DNA of 64,000 nt from Agaricicola taiwanensis (GTDB lineage Bacteria > Pseudomonadota > Alphaproteobacteria > Rhizobiales > Methylopilaceae): positions 744,001 through 808,000 of the forward strand of contig NZ_BMCP01000002.1 of assembly GCF_014635245.1 (NCBI RefSeq), given 5' to 3'. Below the pieces are notes generated by a model. It worked only from the letters and a program-made list of their open reading frames with translations, had not been told where the DNA came from and did no database searches. This document shows, in pieces, positions 37,506-50,662 of this stretch. Numbering within the stretch: the stretch's first letter is position 1; each line of letters starts with the position of its first letter. Made by a program: the position numbers and the translations under genes.

Positions 37506-39026
37506 TTACTGCCCCCGTCCGGCACTGCTGGCGAAACGAACGGCCTCTTCGGCGGCCCGGAACAGGGCCTTCGCCTTGTTCACGCATTCCTCGTGCTCGC
37601 TCTCCGGCACTGAGTCCGCGACGATGCCAGCGCCAGCCTGCACATACATGCGGCCGTCCTTGATAACGGAGGTGCGCAGCGCGATGCAGTTGTCCATATC
37701 GCCGTTGGCGGAGAAGTAGCCGACGCAGCCGGCGTAAACGCCCCGCTTGTCCTTCTCCAGCTCGTCGATGATCTCCATGGCGCGCACTTTTGGCGCTCCC
37801 GATACGGTTCCCGCCGGAAAGCCGGCGACAAGAGCCGAAAGCGCGTCGTGGTCGGCTGAAAGTTGTCCCTCGACGTTGGAGACGATGTGCATGACGTGGC
37901 TGAAGCGCTCCAGGAAAAACTTGTCCGTTACTTCCACCGTGCCGACCCGGGCCACCCGGCCGACATCGTTGCGGCCAAGGTCGAGCAGCATGAGGTGCTC
38001 GGCCAATTCTTTCTGGTCCGCGAGGAGTTCCGCGCCAAGTGCGATGTCCTCCGCCTCGGTGGCGCCGCGCCGCCGCGTGCCGGCAAGCGGCCGGATCGTG
38101 ACCTTGCCCCCACGCAACCGCACCAGGATTTCGGGGCTGGAGGAGACGATCTGGAAATGTCCGAAATCCAGATAAACCAGGAAGGGCGCCGGATTGACGC
38201 GGCGCAGGGCGCGGTAGAGCGCGAAGGCCGGAAGATCGAAATCGCTCTCGAACCGCTGGGACAGGACGACCTGGAAGATATCGCCGGCCGCGATATATTC
38301 CTTGGCCTTGGCCACCATCTCCTTGAACTCGTCCGGCGTCGTATTCGACGCCGGTGAGGCAACGGGGAGGGCCGTCGCGGGTGCCGCGTCGGTTTTCGGC
38401 ACCGGACGATCGAGGGTGTCGAGAATATCCGTCAGCCGGTTGACGGCCCGATCAAGCGCCATGCGGGCGGTCAGTGACGGGTCCGGCCGGACCGGCGTCA
38501 CCACAGTGATTTCGTCGCGCACCGAATCAAAAATGAGAAGGATGGTCGGGCGGATCAGCGTGGCGTCATCCAGATCGGCACGGTCGGGATTGGGCTCCGG
38601 CAGCTTCTCCATCAGCCGGACCATGTCATAGCCGAGATAGCCGAAGATGCCTGCTGCCATGGGCGGCAGCTCCTTTGGCATGTCGTCGATCCTGGACTCC
38701 GCGATCAGGCGGCGCAGCGAATCGAGCGGCGGCTCATTGGCCGGCTCGAACGCATCCGGCGACTCCAAGGCGTCGCGGTTGATCGCGGCCGTTTCGCCTC
38801 GGCACTTCCAGATAAGGTCGGGCGCCAGCCCGATCATGGAATAGCGTCCGCGCGCGCTGCCTCCCTCCACGGATTCCAGCAAGAAGGTGTTGGCCTTCCC
38901 GCTGGCGACCTTGAGAAAGGCGGAGACCGGCGTTTCCAGGTCAGCGACGAGCGTCGTCCAGACGACCTGGGCCTCACCGGCATCATAACGAGCGGCAAAG
39001 ACACCGAGAGGCGGATCGAAACGCAT
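37506..39026 (-). CDS. trpE: Anthranilate synthase component I
   Basis: Converts chorismate to anthranilate with ammonia from TrpG. The chorismate-binding C-terminal domain has segments such as VVLSQRFESDFDLPAFALYRAL, SPEILVRLRGGKVTIRPLAGTRRRGA and VSGAPKVRAMEIIDELEKDKRG. The feedback region near the N-terminus contains LLESVEGG, the tryptophan-binding LLES motif, so inhibition by tryptophan is expected. It has 506 residues and is not fused to TrpG, unlike the trpE(G) fusion of rhizobia such as Sinorhizobium. It begins 12 bases downstream of the PpiD gene. Confidence 0.95.
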   Translation of the reverse strand: MRFDPPLGVFAARYDAGEAQVVWTTLVADLETPVSAFLKVASGKANTFLLESVEGGSARGRYSMIGLAPDLIWKCRGETAAINRDALESPDAFEPANEPPLDSLRRLIAESRIDDMPKELPPMAAGIFGYLGYDMVRLMEKLPEPNPDRADLDDATLIRPTILLIFDSVRDEITVVTPVRPDPSLTARMALDRAVNRLTDILDTLDRPVPKTDAAPATALPVASPASNTTPDEFKEMVAKAKEYIAAGDIFQVVLSQRFESDFDLPAFALYRALRRVNPAPFLVYLDFGHFQIVSSSPEILVRLRGGKVTIRPLAGTRRRGATEAEDIALGAELLADQKELAEHLMLLDLGRNDVGRVARVGTVEVTDKFFLERFSHVMHIVSNVEGQLSADHDALSALVAGFPAGTVSGAPKVRAMEIIDELEKDKRGVYAGCVGYFSANGDMDNCIALRTSVIKDGRMYVQAGAGIVADSVPESEHEECVNKAKALFRAAEEAVRFASSAGRGQ

Positions 39027-39038
39027 GTCTATCTTCCG

Positions 39039-40934
39039 TCAGTAAGCTTCGGCGCTACCGCCAAGGGCGGCGTTCAGCGCGGTCTGGTCGATGGACGAGC
39101 CCAGTTCATTCTGGCGCTGCAGCACATAGGTGGTGGCAAGATCGCCTTCCATCATGACCGACAAACGTCCCGCCATCTGCTTGGCAGCTTCGCTCTCAGG
39201 ATCGAAGGGCGGCACCTCGCTGCCCGTCACCTGGAACACGATCCGCGTGTTCTCCTGGTTGCCCTGGACCTCACCGAAACCATTGACCGGCGTCGCAAAG
39301 ACCTGGGTGGCCACCACGCGGCCGAGATCGCCCGCGCCTTGTTCCCGGGTCAGACCGGCGGCGGTCTCGACGGTCAGCTTTTCTTCGGCCGCAACATCGG
39401 CCAGCGGCGCACCGTCCGTCAGCTTCTTCACGATGTCGGAGGCCTTCGCCGCGAGACGCTTCGCCGTCTCCTCGTTGCGCCATGCCTCTTCAACACGAGC
39501 GCGGGCCTCCTCGAAGGTACGATCGCGGCTGGGGGTGACGTCGGCGACTTCATACCAGAGATAGCCGTTGCCCGGCGTGCGCAATGCCTCGTTCTCCAAG
39601 CCCACCTCGGCCTCAAAGGCCTGCTGCAGCAGGCCATCGGCCTGGGGCAGGGAAACAGTGTTGCCGTCCGTTCCACGCCCTTCGGCATCGACCGCTTCCA
39701 CGGTCTGCACCTCCAGACCCTGTTTGGAGGCGATTTCCGACAGTGTTAGGCCACCGAGACGATCTTCCTCGATCGCGTCGTGCTTGCTTCCGACGTCTGC
39801 CTGCGCACGCTCATTGGCGATCTCGGTCGCGAGTTCCTGGCGCACGTCGTCGAACGGGCGGGTCGTGCCGCCCTCAATGGCGCGCACCCTGACCAATGCC
39901 GGGCCGAAGCTTCCCGCAACGGGACCGCTGACCGCGCCCTCGGCAAGGCTGAAGGCCGCCTCGGCCACCGCCGGATCGATCACTTCGTTGCGCCGAAGTG
40001 TCCCGAGCGAGATGGCTTCGACCGTCTGCCCCTGTTCGGCAACGAGATCTTCGAAGCTCTTGCCTGACGCGAGCGACTGTTTGGCCGCTGCGGCTTCTTC
40101 CGTGGAGCCAAAACGCAGCTGATCGATGGTTCGCCGCTCCGCCTGGGCAAAGCGCGACTGCTGCTCCTCATAGCGCTTGCGCAGGTCCTCTTCCGAAACG
40201 GTGGAGGGATTGGCAAGGGCTCCGGGCGACAGCGGCAGCAGAGTGAGCTTGCGATATTCCGGTGCACGGAAAGCGGCCTTACGTTCCTCAAAAAAGGCGC
40301 GAAGCGCCGTCTCATCGGGCAGGGCGACCTCGCCCAGCGCGCTTGTGCCGACGGTCAGATAGGAAATGCTGCGCTTCTCATTGGTGTAATGATGCGCCGC
40401 CTCCAGCATGGGGCGGGGCGCCCTGACATCGGATGCCAGCCCTTCGATGATCTGGCGACGGCGCAGGAAATCGCGCTGCAGATCCACAAAGGCGGCTTCA
40501 CTCAGGCCGTTGGCGGCCAGCACCCGGCGAAAGCGGTCCACGTCGAAGGTGCCGCCCGGGGCAAAGCTCGGGTCGTCGCGCACGCTATCGACCACAGTTT
40601 CATCGGTGACGTTCAGCTTCATCTGCCGCGCAGTCTGGTCAAGCGCCGCCTCCGCCATCATTTCGCCCAGCACCTGACGGTCGAGCCCCAGCATGCGGCC
40701 TTCGGCCGGTGTCGGCTGGCGGCCGAGCTGGCTCGCCGCCTGGCGAAGCGCGTTGTCGAAGCCCTGCCTGAATTCCTGTTGGCTGATCTCGCGGTCACCC
40801 ACCTCGGCCACATTGGCCTGAGTGACACTGCGAAAGACATCGCCGATACCCCAGACCGCGAAGCTGGCGATAAGCAGGAGAAGCAGCGTTTTGGCGACCC
40901 AGCCGGCGGAGCGGGAGCGAAGAGCCCGAAGCAT
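39039..40934 (-). CDS. PpiD/SurA-like membrane-anchored peptidyl-prolyl isomerase
   Basis: Periplasmic folding factor anchored in the inner membrane. A single N-terminal membrane segment (WVAKTLLLLLIASFAVWGIGDVF, about residues 10-32) is followed by a SurA_N-type chaperone domain and a parvulin-like rotamase segment (LRRNEVIDPAVAEAAFSLAEGAVSGPV). The start MLRALRSRSAGWV at 40934 gives 631 residues; a longer frame to 41027 would put a basic leader before the anchor. It is probably the first gene of the trp transcript and divergent from tpiA. PpiD is the closest named family. Confidence 0.88.
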   Translation of the reverse strand: MLRALRSRSAGWVAKTLLLLLIASFAVWGIGDVFRSVTQANVAEVGDREISQQEFRQGFDNALRQAASQLGRQPTPAEGRMLGLDRQVLGEMMAEAALDQTARQMKLNVTDETVVDSVRDDPSFAPGGTFDVDRFRRVLAANGLSEAAFVDLQRDFLRRRQIIEGLASDVRAPRPMLEAAHHYTNEKRSISYLTVGTSALGEVALPDETALRAFFEERKAAFRAPEYRKLTLLPLSPGALANPSTVSEEDLRKRYEEQQSRFAQAERRTIDQLRFGSTEEAAAAKQSLASGKSFEDLVAEQGQTVEAISLGTLRRNEVIDPAVAEAAFSLAEGAVSGPVAGSFGPALVRVRAIEGGTTRPFDDVRQELATEIANERAQADVGSKHDAIEEDRLGGLTLSEIASKQGLEVQTVEAVDAEGRGTDGNTVSLPQADGLLQQAFEAEVGLENEALRTPGNGYLWYEVADVTPSRDRTFEEARARVEEAWRNEETAKRLAAKASDIVKKLTDGAPLADVAAEEKLTVETAAGLTREQGAGDLGRVVATQVFATPVNGFGEVQGNQENTRIVFQVTGSEVPPFDPESEAAKQMAGRLSVMMEGDLATTYVLQRQNELGSSIDQTALNAALGGSAEAY

Positions 40935-41097
40935 GAAGTGGGGTATCCTGTCGTCTTGGTTGTCTTGAAGCCTGGTCGCCGGCCGGCGACGGCGGCGGAT
41001 CATAGGGATGAGAGACAAGCGCCGCAACCGGATGGGCTTGGCCTTTTCGTCCCATCTCTGCTAGGTCGCGCGCAGATAATCAACTCACGAGAGCGCC

Positions 41098-41856
41098 ATG
41101 ACCGAGAAAGCCCCCCGTCCCCTTGTCGCTGGAAACTGGAAGATGAACGGCCTCAGCTCCGCTCTGGAGGAAATCGGCGCGATCGCGGACGGTGCGGCAT
41201 CGGAGGCCGCGGGCGATGCGGAAGTTGCCATCTGCCCGCCGGCAACGCTGCTCGTGCTGGCGGCGGAGACGGTCGGCGGCGCCATCGCCCTGGGAGGGCA
41301 GGACTGTCACCCAAAGGAATCGGGCGCCCATACCGGTGATATCTCGGCGGAAATGCTGGCCGAACTTGGAGCCTCCTACATCATCGTCGGTCATTCGGAA
41401 CGCCGTTCGGACCACGGCGAAACGGATGCGCTGGTGCAGGAAAAAGCCAAAGCAGCGTGGCGCGCCGGGGTTGTGCCGATCGTCTGCGTCGGCGAAACCG
41501 AGGCTGAACGGCTTGAGGGAAAAGCTCTGGAGGTTGTCGGGCGCCAGCTTCAGGATTCGATCCCCGGCGGCGCAACGGCGGATAACCTCGTGGTGGCCTA
41601 TGAGCCCGTTTGGGCCATCGGCACCGGCCGCACGCCGACCAATGAGGACATCGCTGAAATGCACGGCCACATGCGCAAGCTCCTCATCGAGCGCTTTGGC
41701 GCCAATGCGGAAGGCGTCCGGCTGCTCTACGGCGGCTCAGTGAAACCGGCCAATGCCTCCGAGATTCTGGCGATCGCCGACGTCAATGGCGCCCTTGTGG
41801 GCGGCGCCAGCTTGAAAGCAAAGGATTTCCTCGCCATCTGCGAAGCCTACGCCTGA
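41098..41856 (+). CDS. tpiA: Triosephosphate isomerase
   Basis: Interconverts dihydroxyacetone phosphate and glyceraldehyde 3-phosphate. All active-site motifs are seen: GNWKMNG (Asn, Lys), VGHSERR (catalytic His), [11 protein letters not shown] (catalytic Glu) and the phosphate-binding LYGGSV and GGASL. The length of 252 is normal. Divergent from the PpiD gene across a 163-base region with no confident promoter; the hexamer GATAAT at 41072-41077 could serve as a -10. Confidence 0.97.
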   Translation: MTEKAPRPLVAGNWKMNGLSSALEEIGAIADGAASEAAGDAEVAICPPATLLVLAAETVGGAIALGGQDCHPKESGAHTGDISAEMLAELGASYIIVGHSERRSDHGETDALVQEKAKAAWRAGVVPIVCVGETEAERLEGKALEVVGRQLQDSIPGGATADNLVVAYEPVWAIGTGRTPTNEDIAEMHGHMRKLLIERFGANAEGVRLLYGGSVKPANASEILAIADVNGALVGGASLKAKDFLAICEAYA

Positions 41857-41936
41857 TCGTCACATAAGGCGGAAAGGCGGGTAGAAACCGCGGCGCGCGT
41901 GGTGTAGAGACACGCTCAAACGGAACCCCGGACACC

Positions 41937-42428
41937 ATGCATACGGTAATTATCGTCATCCACCTGATGGTCGTGCTCGCGCTTGTCGCGGTCGTTCTCC
42001 TGCAGCGCTCGGAGGGCGGCGCGCTCGGCATCGGGGGGGGAGGCGGCTTCATGTCGAGCCGCGGACAGGCCAATGCGCTGACCCGCGCGACGACGGTTCT
42101 GGCCATCCTGTTCTTCGGCACCAGCCTGGGACTTGCTCTTCTGGCTCGCGGCGAAACCGGCGGCGGCAGGTCCATCTTCGACCAGCCCGGCGCGACCGCG
42201 CCGGCCGGCACCGAAGGTCAGGGCCTGCTTCCGCTGCTGCGTGGTCCGCAAGGCTCCAACGGTGAGACGTCCGAGCAGCCGCAACCGCCGGCGCCTCCGG
42301 CTGACGGTGCACCAACGGCTCCCGCCGCGCCGAACGCAGGTCAGCAGCCCACCGCTCCACAGCCCCCGGCTGAGACACAGCCGGCGCCGCAGCAACCCGC
42401 TGCGCCGCAAGCACCCGTTTCGCAGTAA
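41937..42428 (+). CDS. secG: Preprotein translocase subunit SecG with long Pro/Ala/Gln-rich tail
   Basis: Accessory subunit of the SecYEG channel. The first 75 residues show the two-helix SecG hairpin: an N-terminal helix (VIIVIHLMVVLALVAVVLLQRSEGG), a glycine-rich cytoplasmic loop (GIGGGGGFMSSRGQAN) and a second helix (TTVLAILFFGTSLGLALL). The remaining 90 residues are low-complexity, rich in proline, alanine and glutamine. E. coli SecG has about 110 residues, and extended tails of this kind are common in alphaproteobacteria. It sits between tpiA and pyrG. Confidence 0.92.
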   Translation: MHTVIIVIHLMVVLALVAVVLLQRSEGGALGIGGGGGFMSSRGQANALTRATTVLAILFFGTSLGLALLARGETGGGRSIFDQPGATAPAGTEGQGLLPLLRGPQGSNGETSEQPQPPAPPADGAPTAPAAPNAGQQPTAPQPPAETQPAPQQPAAPQAPVSQ

Positions 42429-42436
42429 TGCCCAGC

Positions 42437-42482
42437 TTATCCACAGCAGCGCCGCAGGGTTATCCAGACCTCGCGGCGCTGC
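42437..42482 (+). promoter_or_regulatory. Two DnaA-box-like sites and a strong hairpin before pyrG
   Basis: TTATCCACA (42437-42445) is a perfect DnaA-box consensus and TTATCCAGA (42460-42468) differs at one base. A perfect 10-bp inverted repeat GCAGCGCCGC (42446-42455) and GCGGCGCTGC (42473-42482) encloses the second box in its loop. It could terminate secG, although no T run follows, or regulate pyrG. The pattern is directly visible and the function is not known. Confidence 0.45.
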
Positions 42483-42514
42483 CTCCGCTTGTTCGCATGC
42501 CGAATCGATTCTAG

Positions 42515-44151
<1,637 letters not shown>

Positions 44152-44152
<1 letters not shown>

Positions 44153-45021
44153 TGGCCATGACCGCGCGAGGGCTCGATCATCTCGTCGTCGCCACGCACG
44201 ATCTCGATGCCGCGGCGAAGACCTGGGACAGGATCGGCTTCCAGGTCGGCGCGGAGAACAAGCATCCCTTCGGCACCAAGAACCGAATCATCCAGATGCC
44301 GGGGTTCTTTATTGAACTCGTGGCGATCAATGATCCTGCGGTGATATCAGAGACTTTCGGCCGCAATTTTTCGTTCGCCGCCTTCAATCGGGATTTCCTG
44401 ACGCGCGCGGGCGAGGGGCCATCGATGCTGGCTCTTGAAAGCCGTGATGCAAAAGCCGATGCCGCCGCCTTCGTGAAAGGCGGGATCGGTGACTTCGAGC
44501 CCGTCTTTTTCGAACGCCGCGGCCTTCGCCCCGACGGGTCGGACGTGCATGTGGCCTTCACTCTGGCATTTGCCGAAGATCCTACGATGCCGGATGGGAG
44601 TTTCTTCGTGTGCCAGCAGCACCGGCCGGACGACTTCTGGAACCCGGCCTTCCAGAGCCATGCCAATGGCGCCGTCGGGATCTCCTCGGTAATGCTGACC
44701 GCCGAAAATCCGACCGACCATCACGTTTTCCTTTCCGCCTTCACCGGCATCCGGGACTTCATCTCAACCTCCACGGGGCTCGTCTTCAAAACCCCACGCG
44801 GCAGCGTGGAGATGATGACGCCGATCGCCTTCGCGCGCCGCTGCGGCGTGATGGTCGACGATGCGCCCCGGCTGCGCGGGCTCAGGGTGCGGGTTGCCGA
44901 TCTCGATGAGACGGCCATGCGCTTTGAAGCCAGTGGCGTTCAATCGGTGAGAAAAGGGGACTGGCTTGTCCTTGGACCGGAGGAGCTGACGGAGACGGTC
45001 ATCGTCTTTGAGCAGGCCTGA
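44152..45021 (+). CDS. VOC-superfamily (glyoxalase-like) protein
   Basis: The N-terminus GLDHLVVATHDLDAAAKTWDRIGFQVG is a typical glyoxalase-like start with a histidine in the metal-binding position, and later segments such as PGFFIELVAIND supply a plausible glutamate ligand. A second, weaker repeat begins about residue 165 (GAVGISSVMLTAENPTDH). This matches the glyoxalase-like domain group PF13468 by my recognition. Substrate unknown. ATG at 44152 overlaps the pyrG stop; a second ATG is at 44158. Homologues are often found between pyrG and kdsA in related genomes, but this is from memory. Confidence 0.78.
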
Positions 45022-45088
45022 ACTCACCCCATGGCTGCATTCCAGTCATGCCTTGTGAGCGCGCCGTGCCCGCAGTAGGTAAAGCGCC

Positions 45089-45922
45089 ATGAAAGCAAAC
45101 CAGACCGTCACCCTCGGCTCCGTTGCCTTTGGCAATCATCTGCCGCTCGCGCTGATCGCCGGCCCTTGCCAGATGGAGAGCCGCGACCATGCGCTGGAAA
45201 CCGCTTCCGCGCTGAAGGAGATCGCCGGAAGGCTCGGCATCGGACTTGTCTACAAATCCTCCTTCGACAAGGCGAACCGGACCAGCGCCAATGCCGCACG
45301 CGGGATCGGGCTTAAGGAGGCACTGCCGATCTTTGCGGAGATCCGCGAGAGTCTGGCCCTGCCGGTGCTGACTGACGTGCATGAGATCTATCAATGCGCG
45401 CCAGTGGGTGAGGCGGTCGATGTCCTGCAGATCCCGGCCTTCCTGTGCCGGCAGACAGACCTTCTCATCGCGGCGGCGCAAACCGGCAAGGCCGTCAATG
45501 TGAAGAAGGGGCAGTTTCTCGCGCCCTGGGACATGGCCAATGTGGTGGCCAAGGTCATCGGCGCGGGCAATGCCGATGTGCTGGTCACCGAGCGGGGTGC
45601 ATCCTTCGGTTATAACACGCTGGTGTCCGACATGCGGGCCTTGCCGGTGCTGGCTGAGACGGGCGCTCCGGTGATCTTCGACGCCACCCATTCCGTGCAG
45701 CAGCCCGGCGGCAAGGGCTCGTCCTCCGGCGGACAGCGGGAGTTCGTGCCGGTGCTCTCGCGTGCGGCTGTGGCGGTGGGGGTCGCCGGCGTCTTCATCG
45801 AAACGCATCCCGATCCTGACAATGCCCCATCCGACGGCCCCAACATGGTGCCGCTGGACGAAATGGAAGCGCTGCTTCGCCAGTTGATGGCCTTCGACAG
45901 GCTCGCCAAGGGCGGGAGCTGA
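45089..45922 (+). CDS. kdsA: 3-deoxy-D-manno-octulosonate 8-phosphate synthase
   Basis: Condenses phosphoenolpyruvate with arabinose 5-phosphate to make the precursor of Kdo, the inner-core sugar of lipopolysaccharide, matching the lipid A genes elsewhere in the window. Signatures are [35 protein letters not shown] and [12 protein letters not shown]. The length of 277 is typical. Its position seven bases before thiO suggests a shared transcript with the thiamine genes. Confidence 0.96.
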   Translation: MKANQTVTLGSVAFGNHLPLALIAGPCQMESRDHALETASALKEIAGRLGIGLVYKSSFDKANRTSANAARGIGLKEALPIFAEIRESLALPVLTDVHEIYQCAPVGEAVDVLQIPAFLCRQTDLLIAAAQTGKAVNVKKGQFLAPWDMANVVAKVIGAGNADVLVTERGASFGYNTLVSDMRALPVLAETGAPVIFDATHSVQQPGGKGSSSGGQREFVPVLSRAAVAVGVAGVFIETHPDPDNAPSDGPNMVPLDEMEALLRQLMAFDRLAKGGS

Positions 45923-45929
45923 TAGAGCC

Positions 45930-47056
45930 ATGCCCCAGGTCGTCATCATCGGGGCAGGCATTGTCGGGCTTGGTGCCGCATGGCGCCTCGCGCAGGCAGG
46001 CGTTGCTGTCGCGGTGTTCGACAAAGGCCAAGCAGGGTCGGGCGCGAGCTATGCCGCCGCGGGCATGTTGGGCGGTTGCGCCGAGGTTGAGCCCGGCGAA
46101 GAGATGCTGACGCGGCTCGGCCGGCACAGCCAGCTTCTCTGGCCGGGATTTGCAAGCGAGCTTCTAGAGGCCTCCGGCGTCGACGTGAACCTTCGGACCG
46201 AAGGCACGCTCATGCCCGCCATCACGGCAGACGATCGTGCGCGCCTGCAGCATCATATCCACCTGCAGAAGGCGCTGGATCTTCCGGTGGAATGGCTGAC
46301 CGCTGTCGATGCCCGCCAGCGCGAGCCCTATCTAACCCCATCCCTTCAGGGCGCGCTCTGGGTGCCCGACGACCACCAGGTAGACAACCGCAAGTTGGCC
46401 CTGGCACTGAAGATCGCGGCTGAGCGGGCAGGGGCGGTGCTGCGCGAGGAGACCGAGGTTGCTTCTCTGCTGCTCAGCGACGGCCGCGTCTGCGGCGTGC
46501 GGCTGAGAGACGGTGAGGAGATCCGGGGCGACACCGTCGTGCTGGCCGCCGGCGCCTGGTCGCGCCTGATCGAGGGCCTGCCCAAGGATGAACGCCCGCC
46601 CGTGCGGCCCATCAAGGGCCAGATGCTGGCGCTCGGCATGGACCCCGAGGCGCCACTGGTGCGGCATGTCATCCGGGGCGCTGGAATCTATCTCGTGCCG
46701 CGCGTTGACGGACGGCTGATCGTGGGCGCGACCACTGAGGAAAAGGGCTTTGACGGTCGCCTCACGGCCGGCGGCATGCTGGCGTTGCTGGAAGCCGCCT
46801 GGCGCTTGATTCCCGGCATCGAGGAATTACCTCTGGGGGAGAGCTGGGTCGGCCATCGGCCGGGTAGCCGGGACGATGCGCCCATTCTGGGGCGCGGCCC
46901 GGTGGAAGGCCTGGTCTATGCGACAGGGCATCACCGCAACGGTGTGCTTCTGGCGCCGGTCACGGCAGATGCCGTGCGGGACATCGTTCTCGATCGGCCG
47001 GTCGGCAATCTGATCTCAGCTTTTGGTTTTGAACGCTTCAGGTCTAGAACAGCAGC

Positions 47057-47060
<4 letters not shown>
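45930..47060 (+). CDS. thiO: Glycine oxidase ThiO
   Basis: FAD enzyme that oxidises glycine to the imine used for the thiazole ring of thiamine, replacing the radical enzyme ThiH. The dinucleotide-binding motif IIGAGIVGLGAAWRLAQAG is at the N-terminus, and the C-terminal VYATGHHRNGVLLAPVTAD is typical of ThiO. The length is 376. It overlaps thiS by four bases (ATGA), and no ThiH gene is present, which fits an aerobic lifestyle. No TPP riboswitch was recognised upstream; the gap to kdsA is only seven bases. Confidence 0.93.
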
Positions 47061-48670
<1,610 letters not shown>

Positions 48671-48686
<16 letters not shown>

Positions 48687-49123
48687 GTGGGAACGCCCTG
48701 ATCAGGCGCCCAGACGCCTTCCGGCAAGCTGCCGTGCTGCCAGAAGACATCGATCGGGATGCCCCCGCGCGGGTACCAGTAGCCGCCGATGCGCAGCCAG
48801 CGCGGGGCGATCAGCTCTACCAGACGCTTGCCGATGCCGACCGTGCAGTCCTCATGAAAGGCGCCATGGTTGCGGAAAGAGTGCAGGTAAAGCTTCAGGG
48901 CCTTGGATTCCACCAGCCACTGATCCGGCACGTAATCAATCACAAGCGTCGCGAAATCGGGCTGCCCGGTCACGGGGCACAGCGAGGTGAACTCGGGGCA
49001 GGTGAAGCGGGCCAGGTAGTTCGTGTCCGCATGCGGGTTGGGCACGCGGTCGATCACCGCCTCCTCGGGCGAGGTGGGCGTGGGCGTCAAATGCCCGAGT
49101 TGCAGGTCCTCGGTGCGAGTCAT
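48671..49123 (-). CDS. queF: NADPH-dependent 7-cyano-7-deazaguanine reductase
   Basis: Reduces preQ0 to preQ1 in queuosine synthesis for tRNA modification. The unimodal QueF family is recognised from [19 protein letters not shown], containing the catalytic cysteine, and [21 protein letters not shown], the QueF motif. The start [10 protein letters not shown] has AAGGA seven bases upstream and gives 150 residues; a longer frame to 49390 runs into the divergent eno gene and is rejected. No other queuosine gene is in the window. Confidence 0.95.
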
Positions 49124-49156
49124 CTTTTTTCCTTCGCAATCTTCTGCGCGAACTGT

Positions 49157-50507
<1,351 letters not shown>

Positions 50508-50522
50508 ACCAATCACTGATAC

Positions 50523-50602
50523 GCATCCTTGGATGCACCGAGGACTTGATCCTCCTAAAGTTTCCGGCCGGTTGTCGAAATTTCAAACTTTGGCCGGAAA
50601 CT
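50523..50602 (+). promoter_or_regulatory. Inverted repeats between eno and the antiporter gene
   Basis: A perfect 11-bp inverted repeat, AGTTTCCGGCC (50559-50569) and GGCCGGAAACT (50592-50602), has a 22-base loop. A second pairing, AAAGTTT (50557-50563) with AAACTTT (50585-50591), uses the same 5' arm and excludes the first. Upstream, GCATCC-TT-GGATGC (50523-50536) forms another small repeat. It may terminate eno or control the antiporter; there is no T run. Confidence 0.45.
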
Positions 50603-50662
50603 GTCCCGACAAGAGCATGATCCGACGGCTCACCGAAGGATTCGCGCCGGCCGGGGCTCCCC

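Noticed and set aside
50603-50625. GAGCATGATC-type dispersed repeat of Rhizobiales
   Set aside because: Only one short half of the known palindromic element is present and no second copy was noticed in the window, so chance cannot be excluded.
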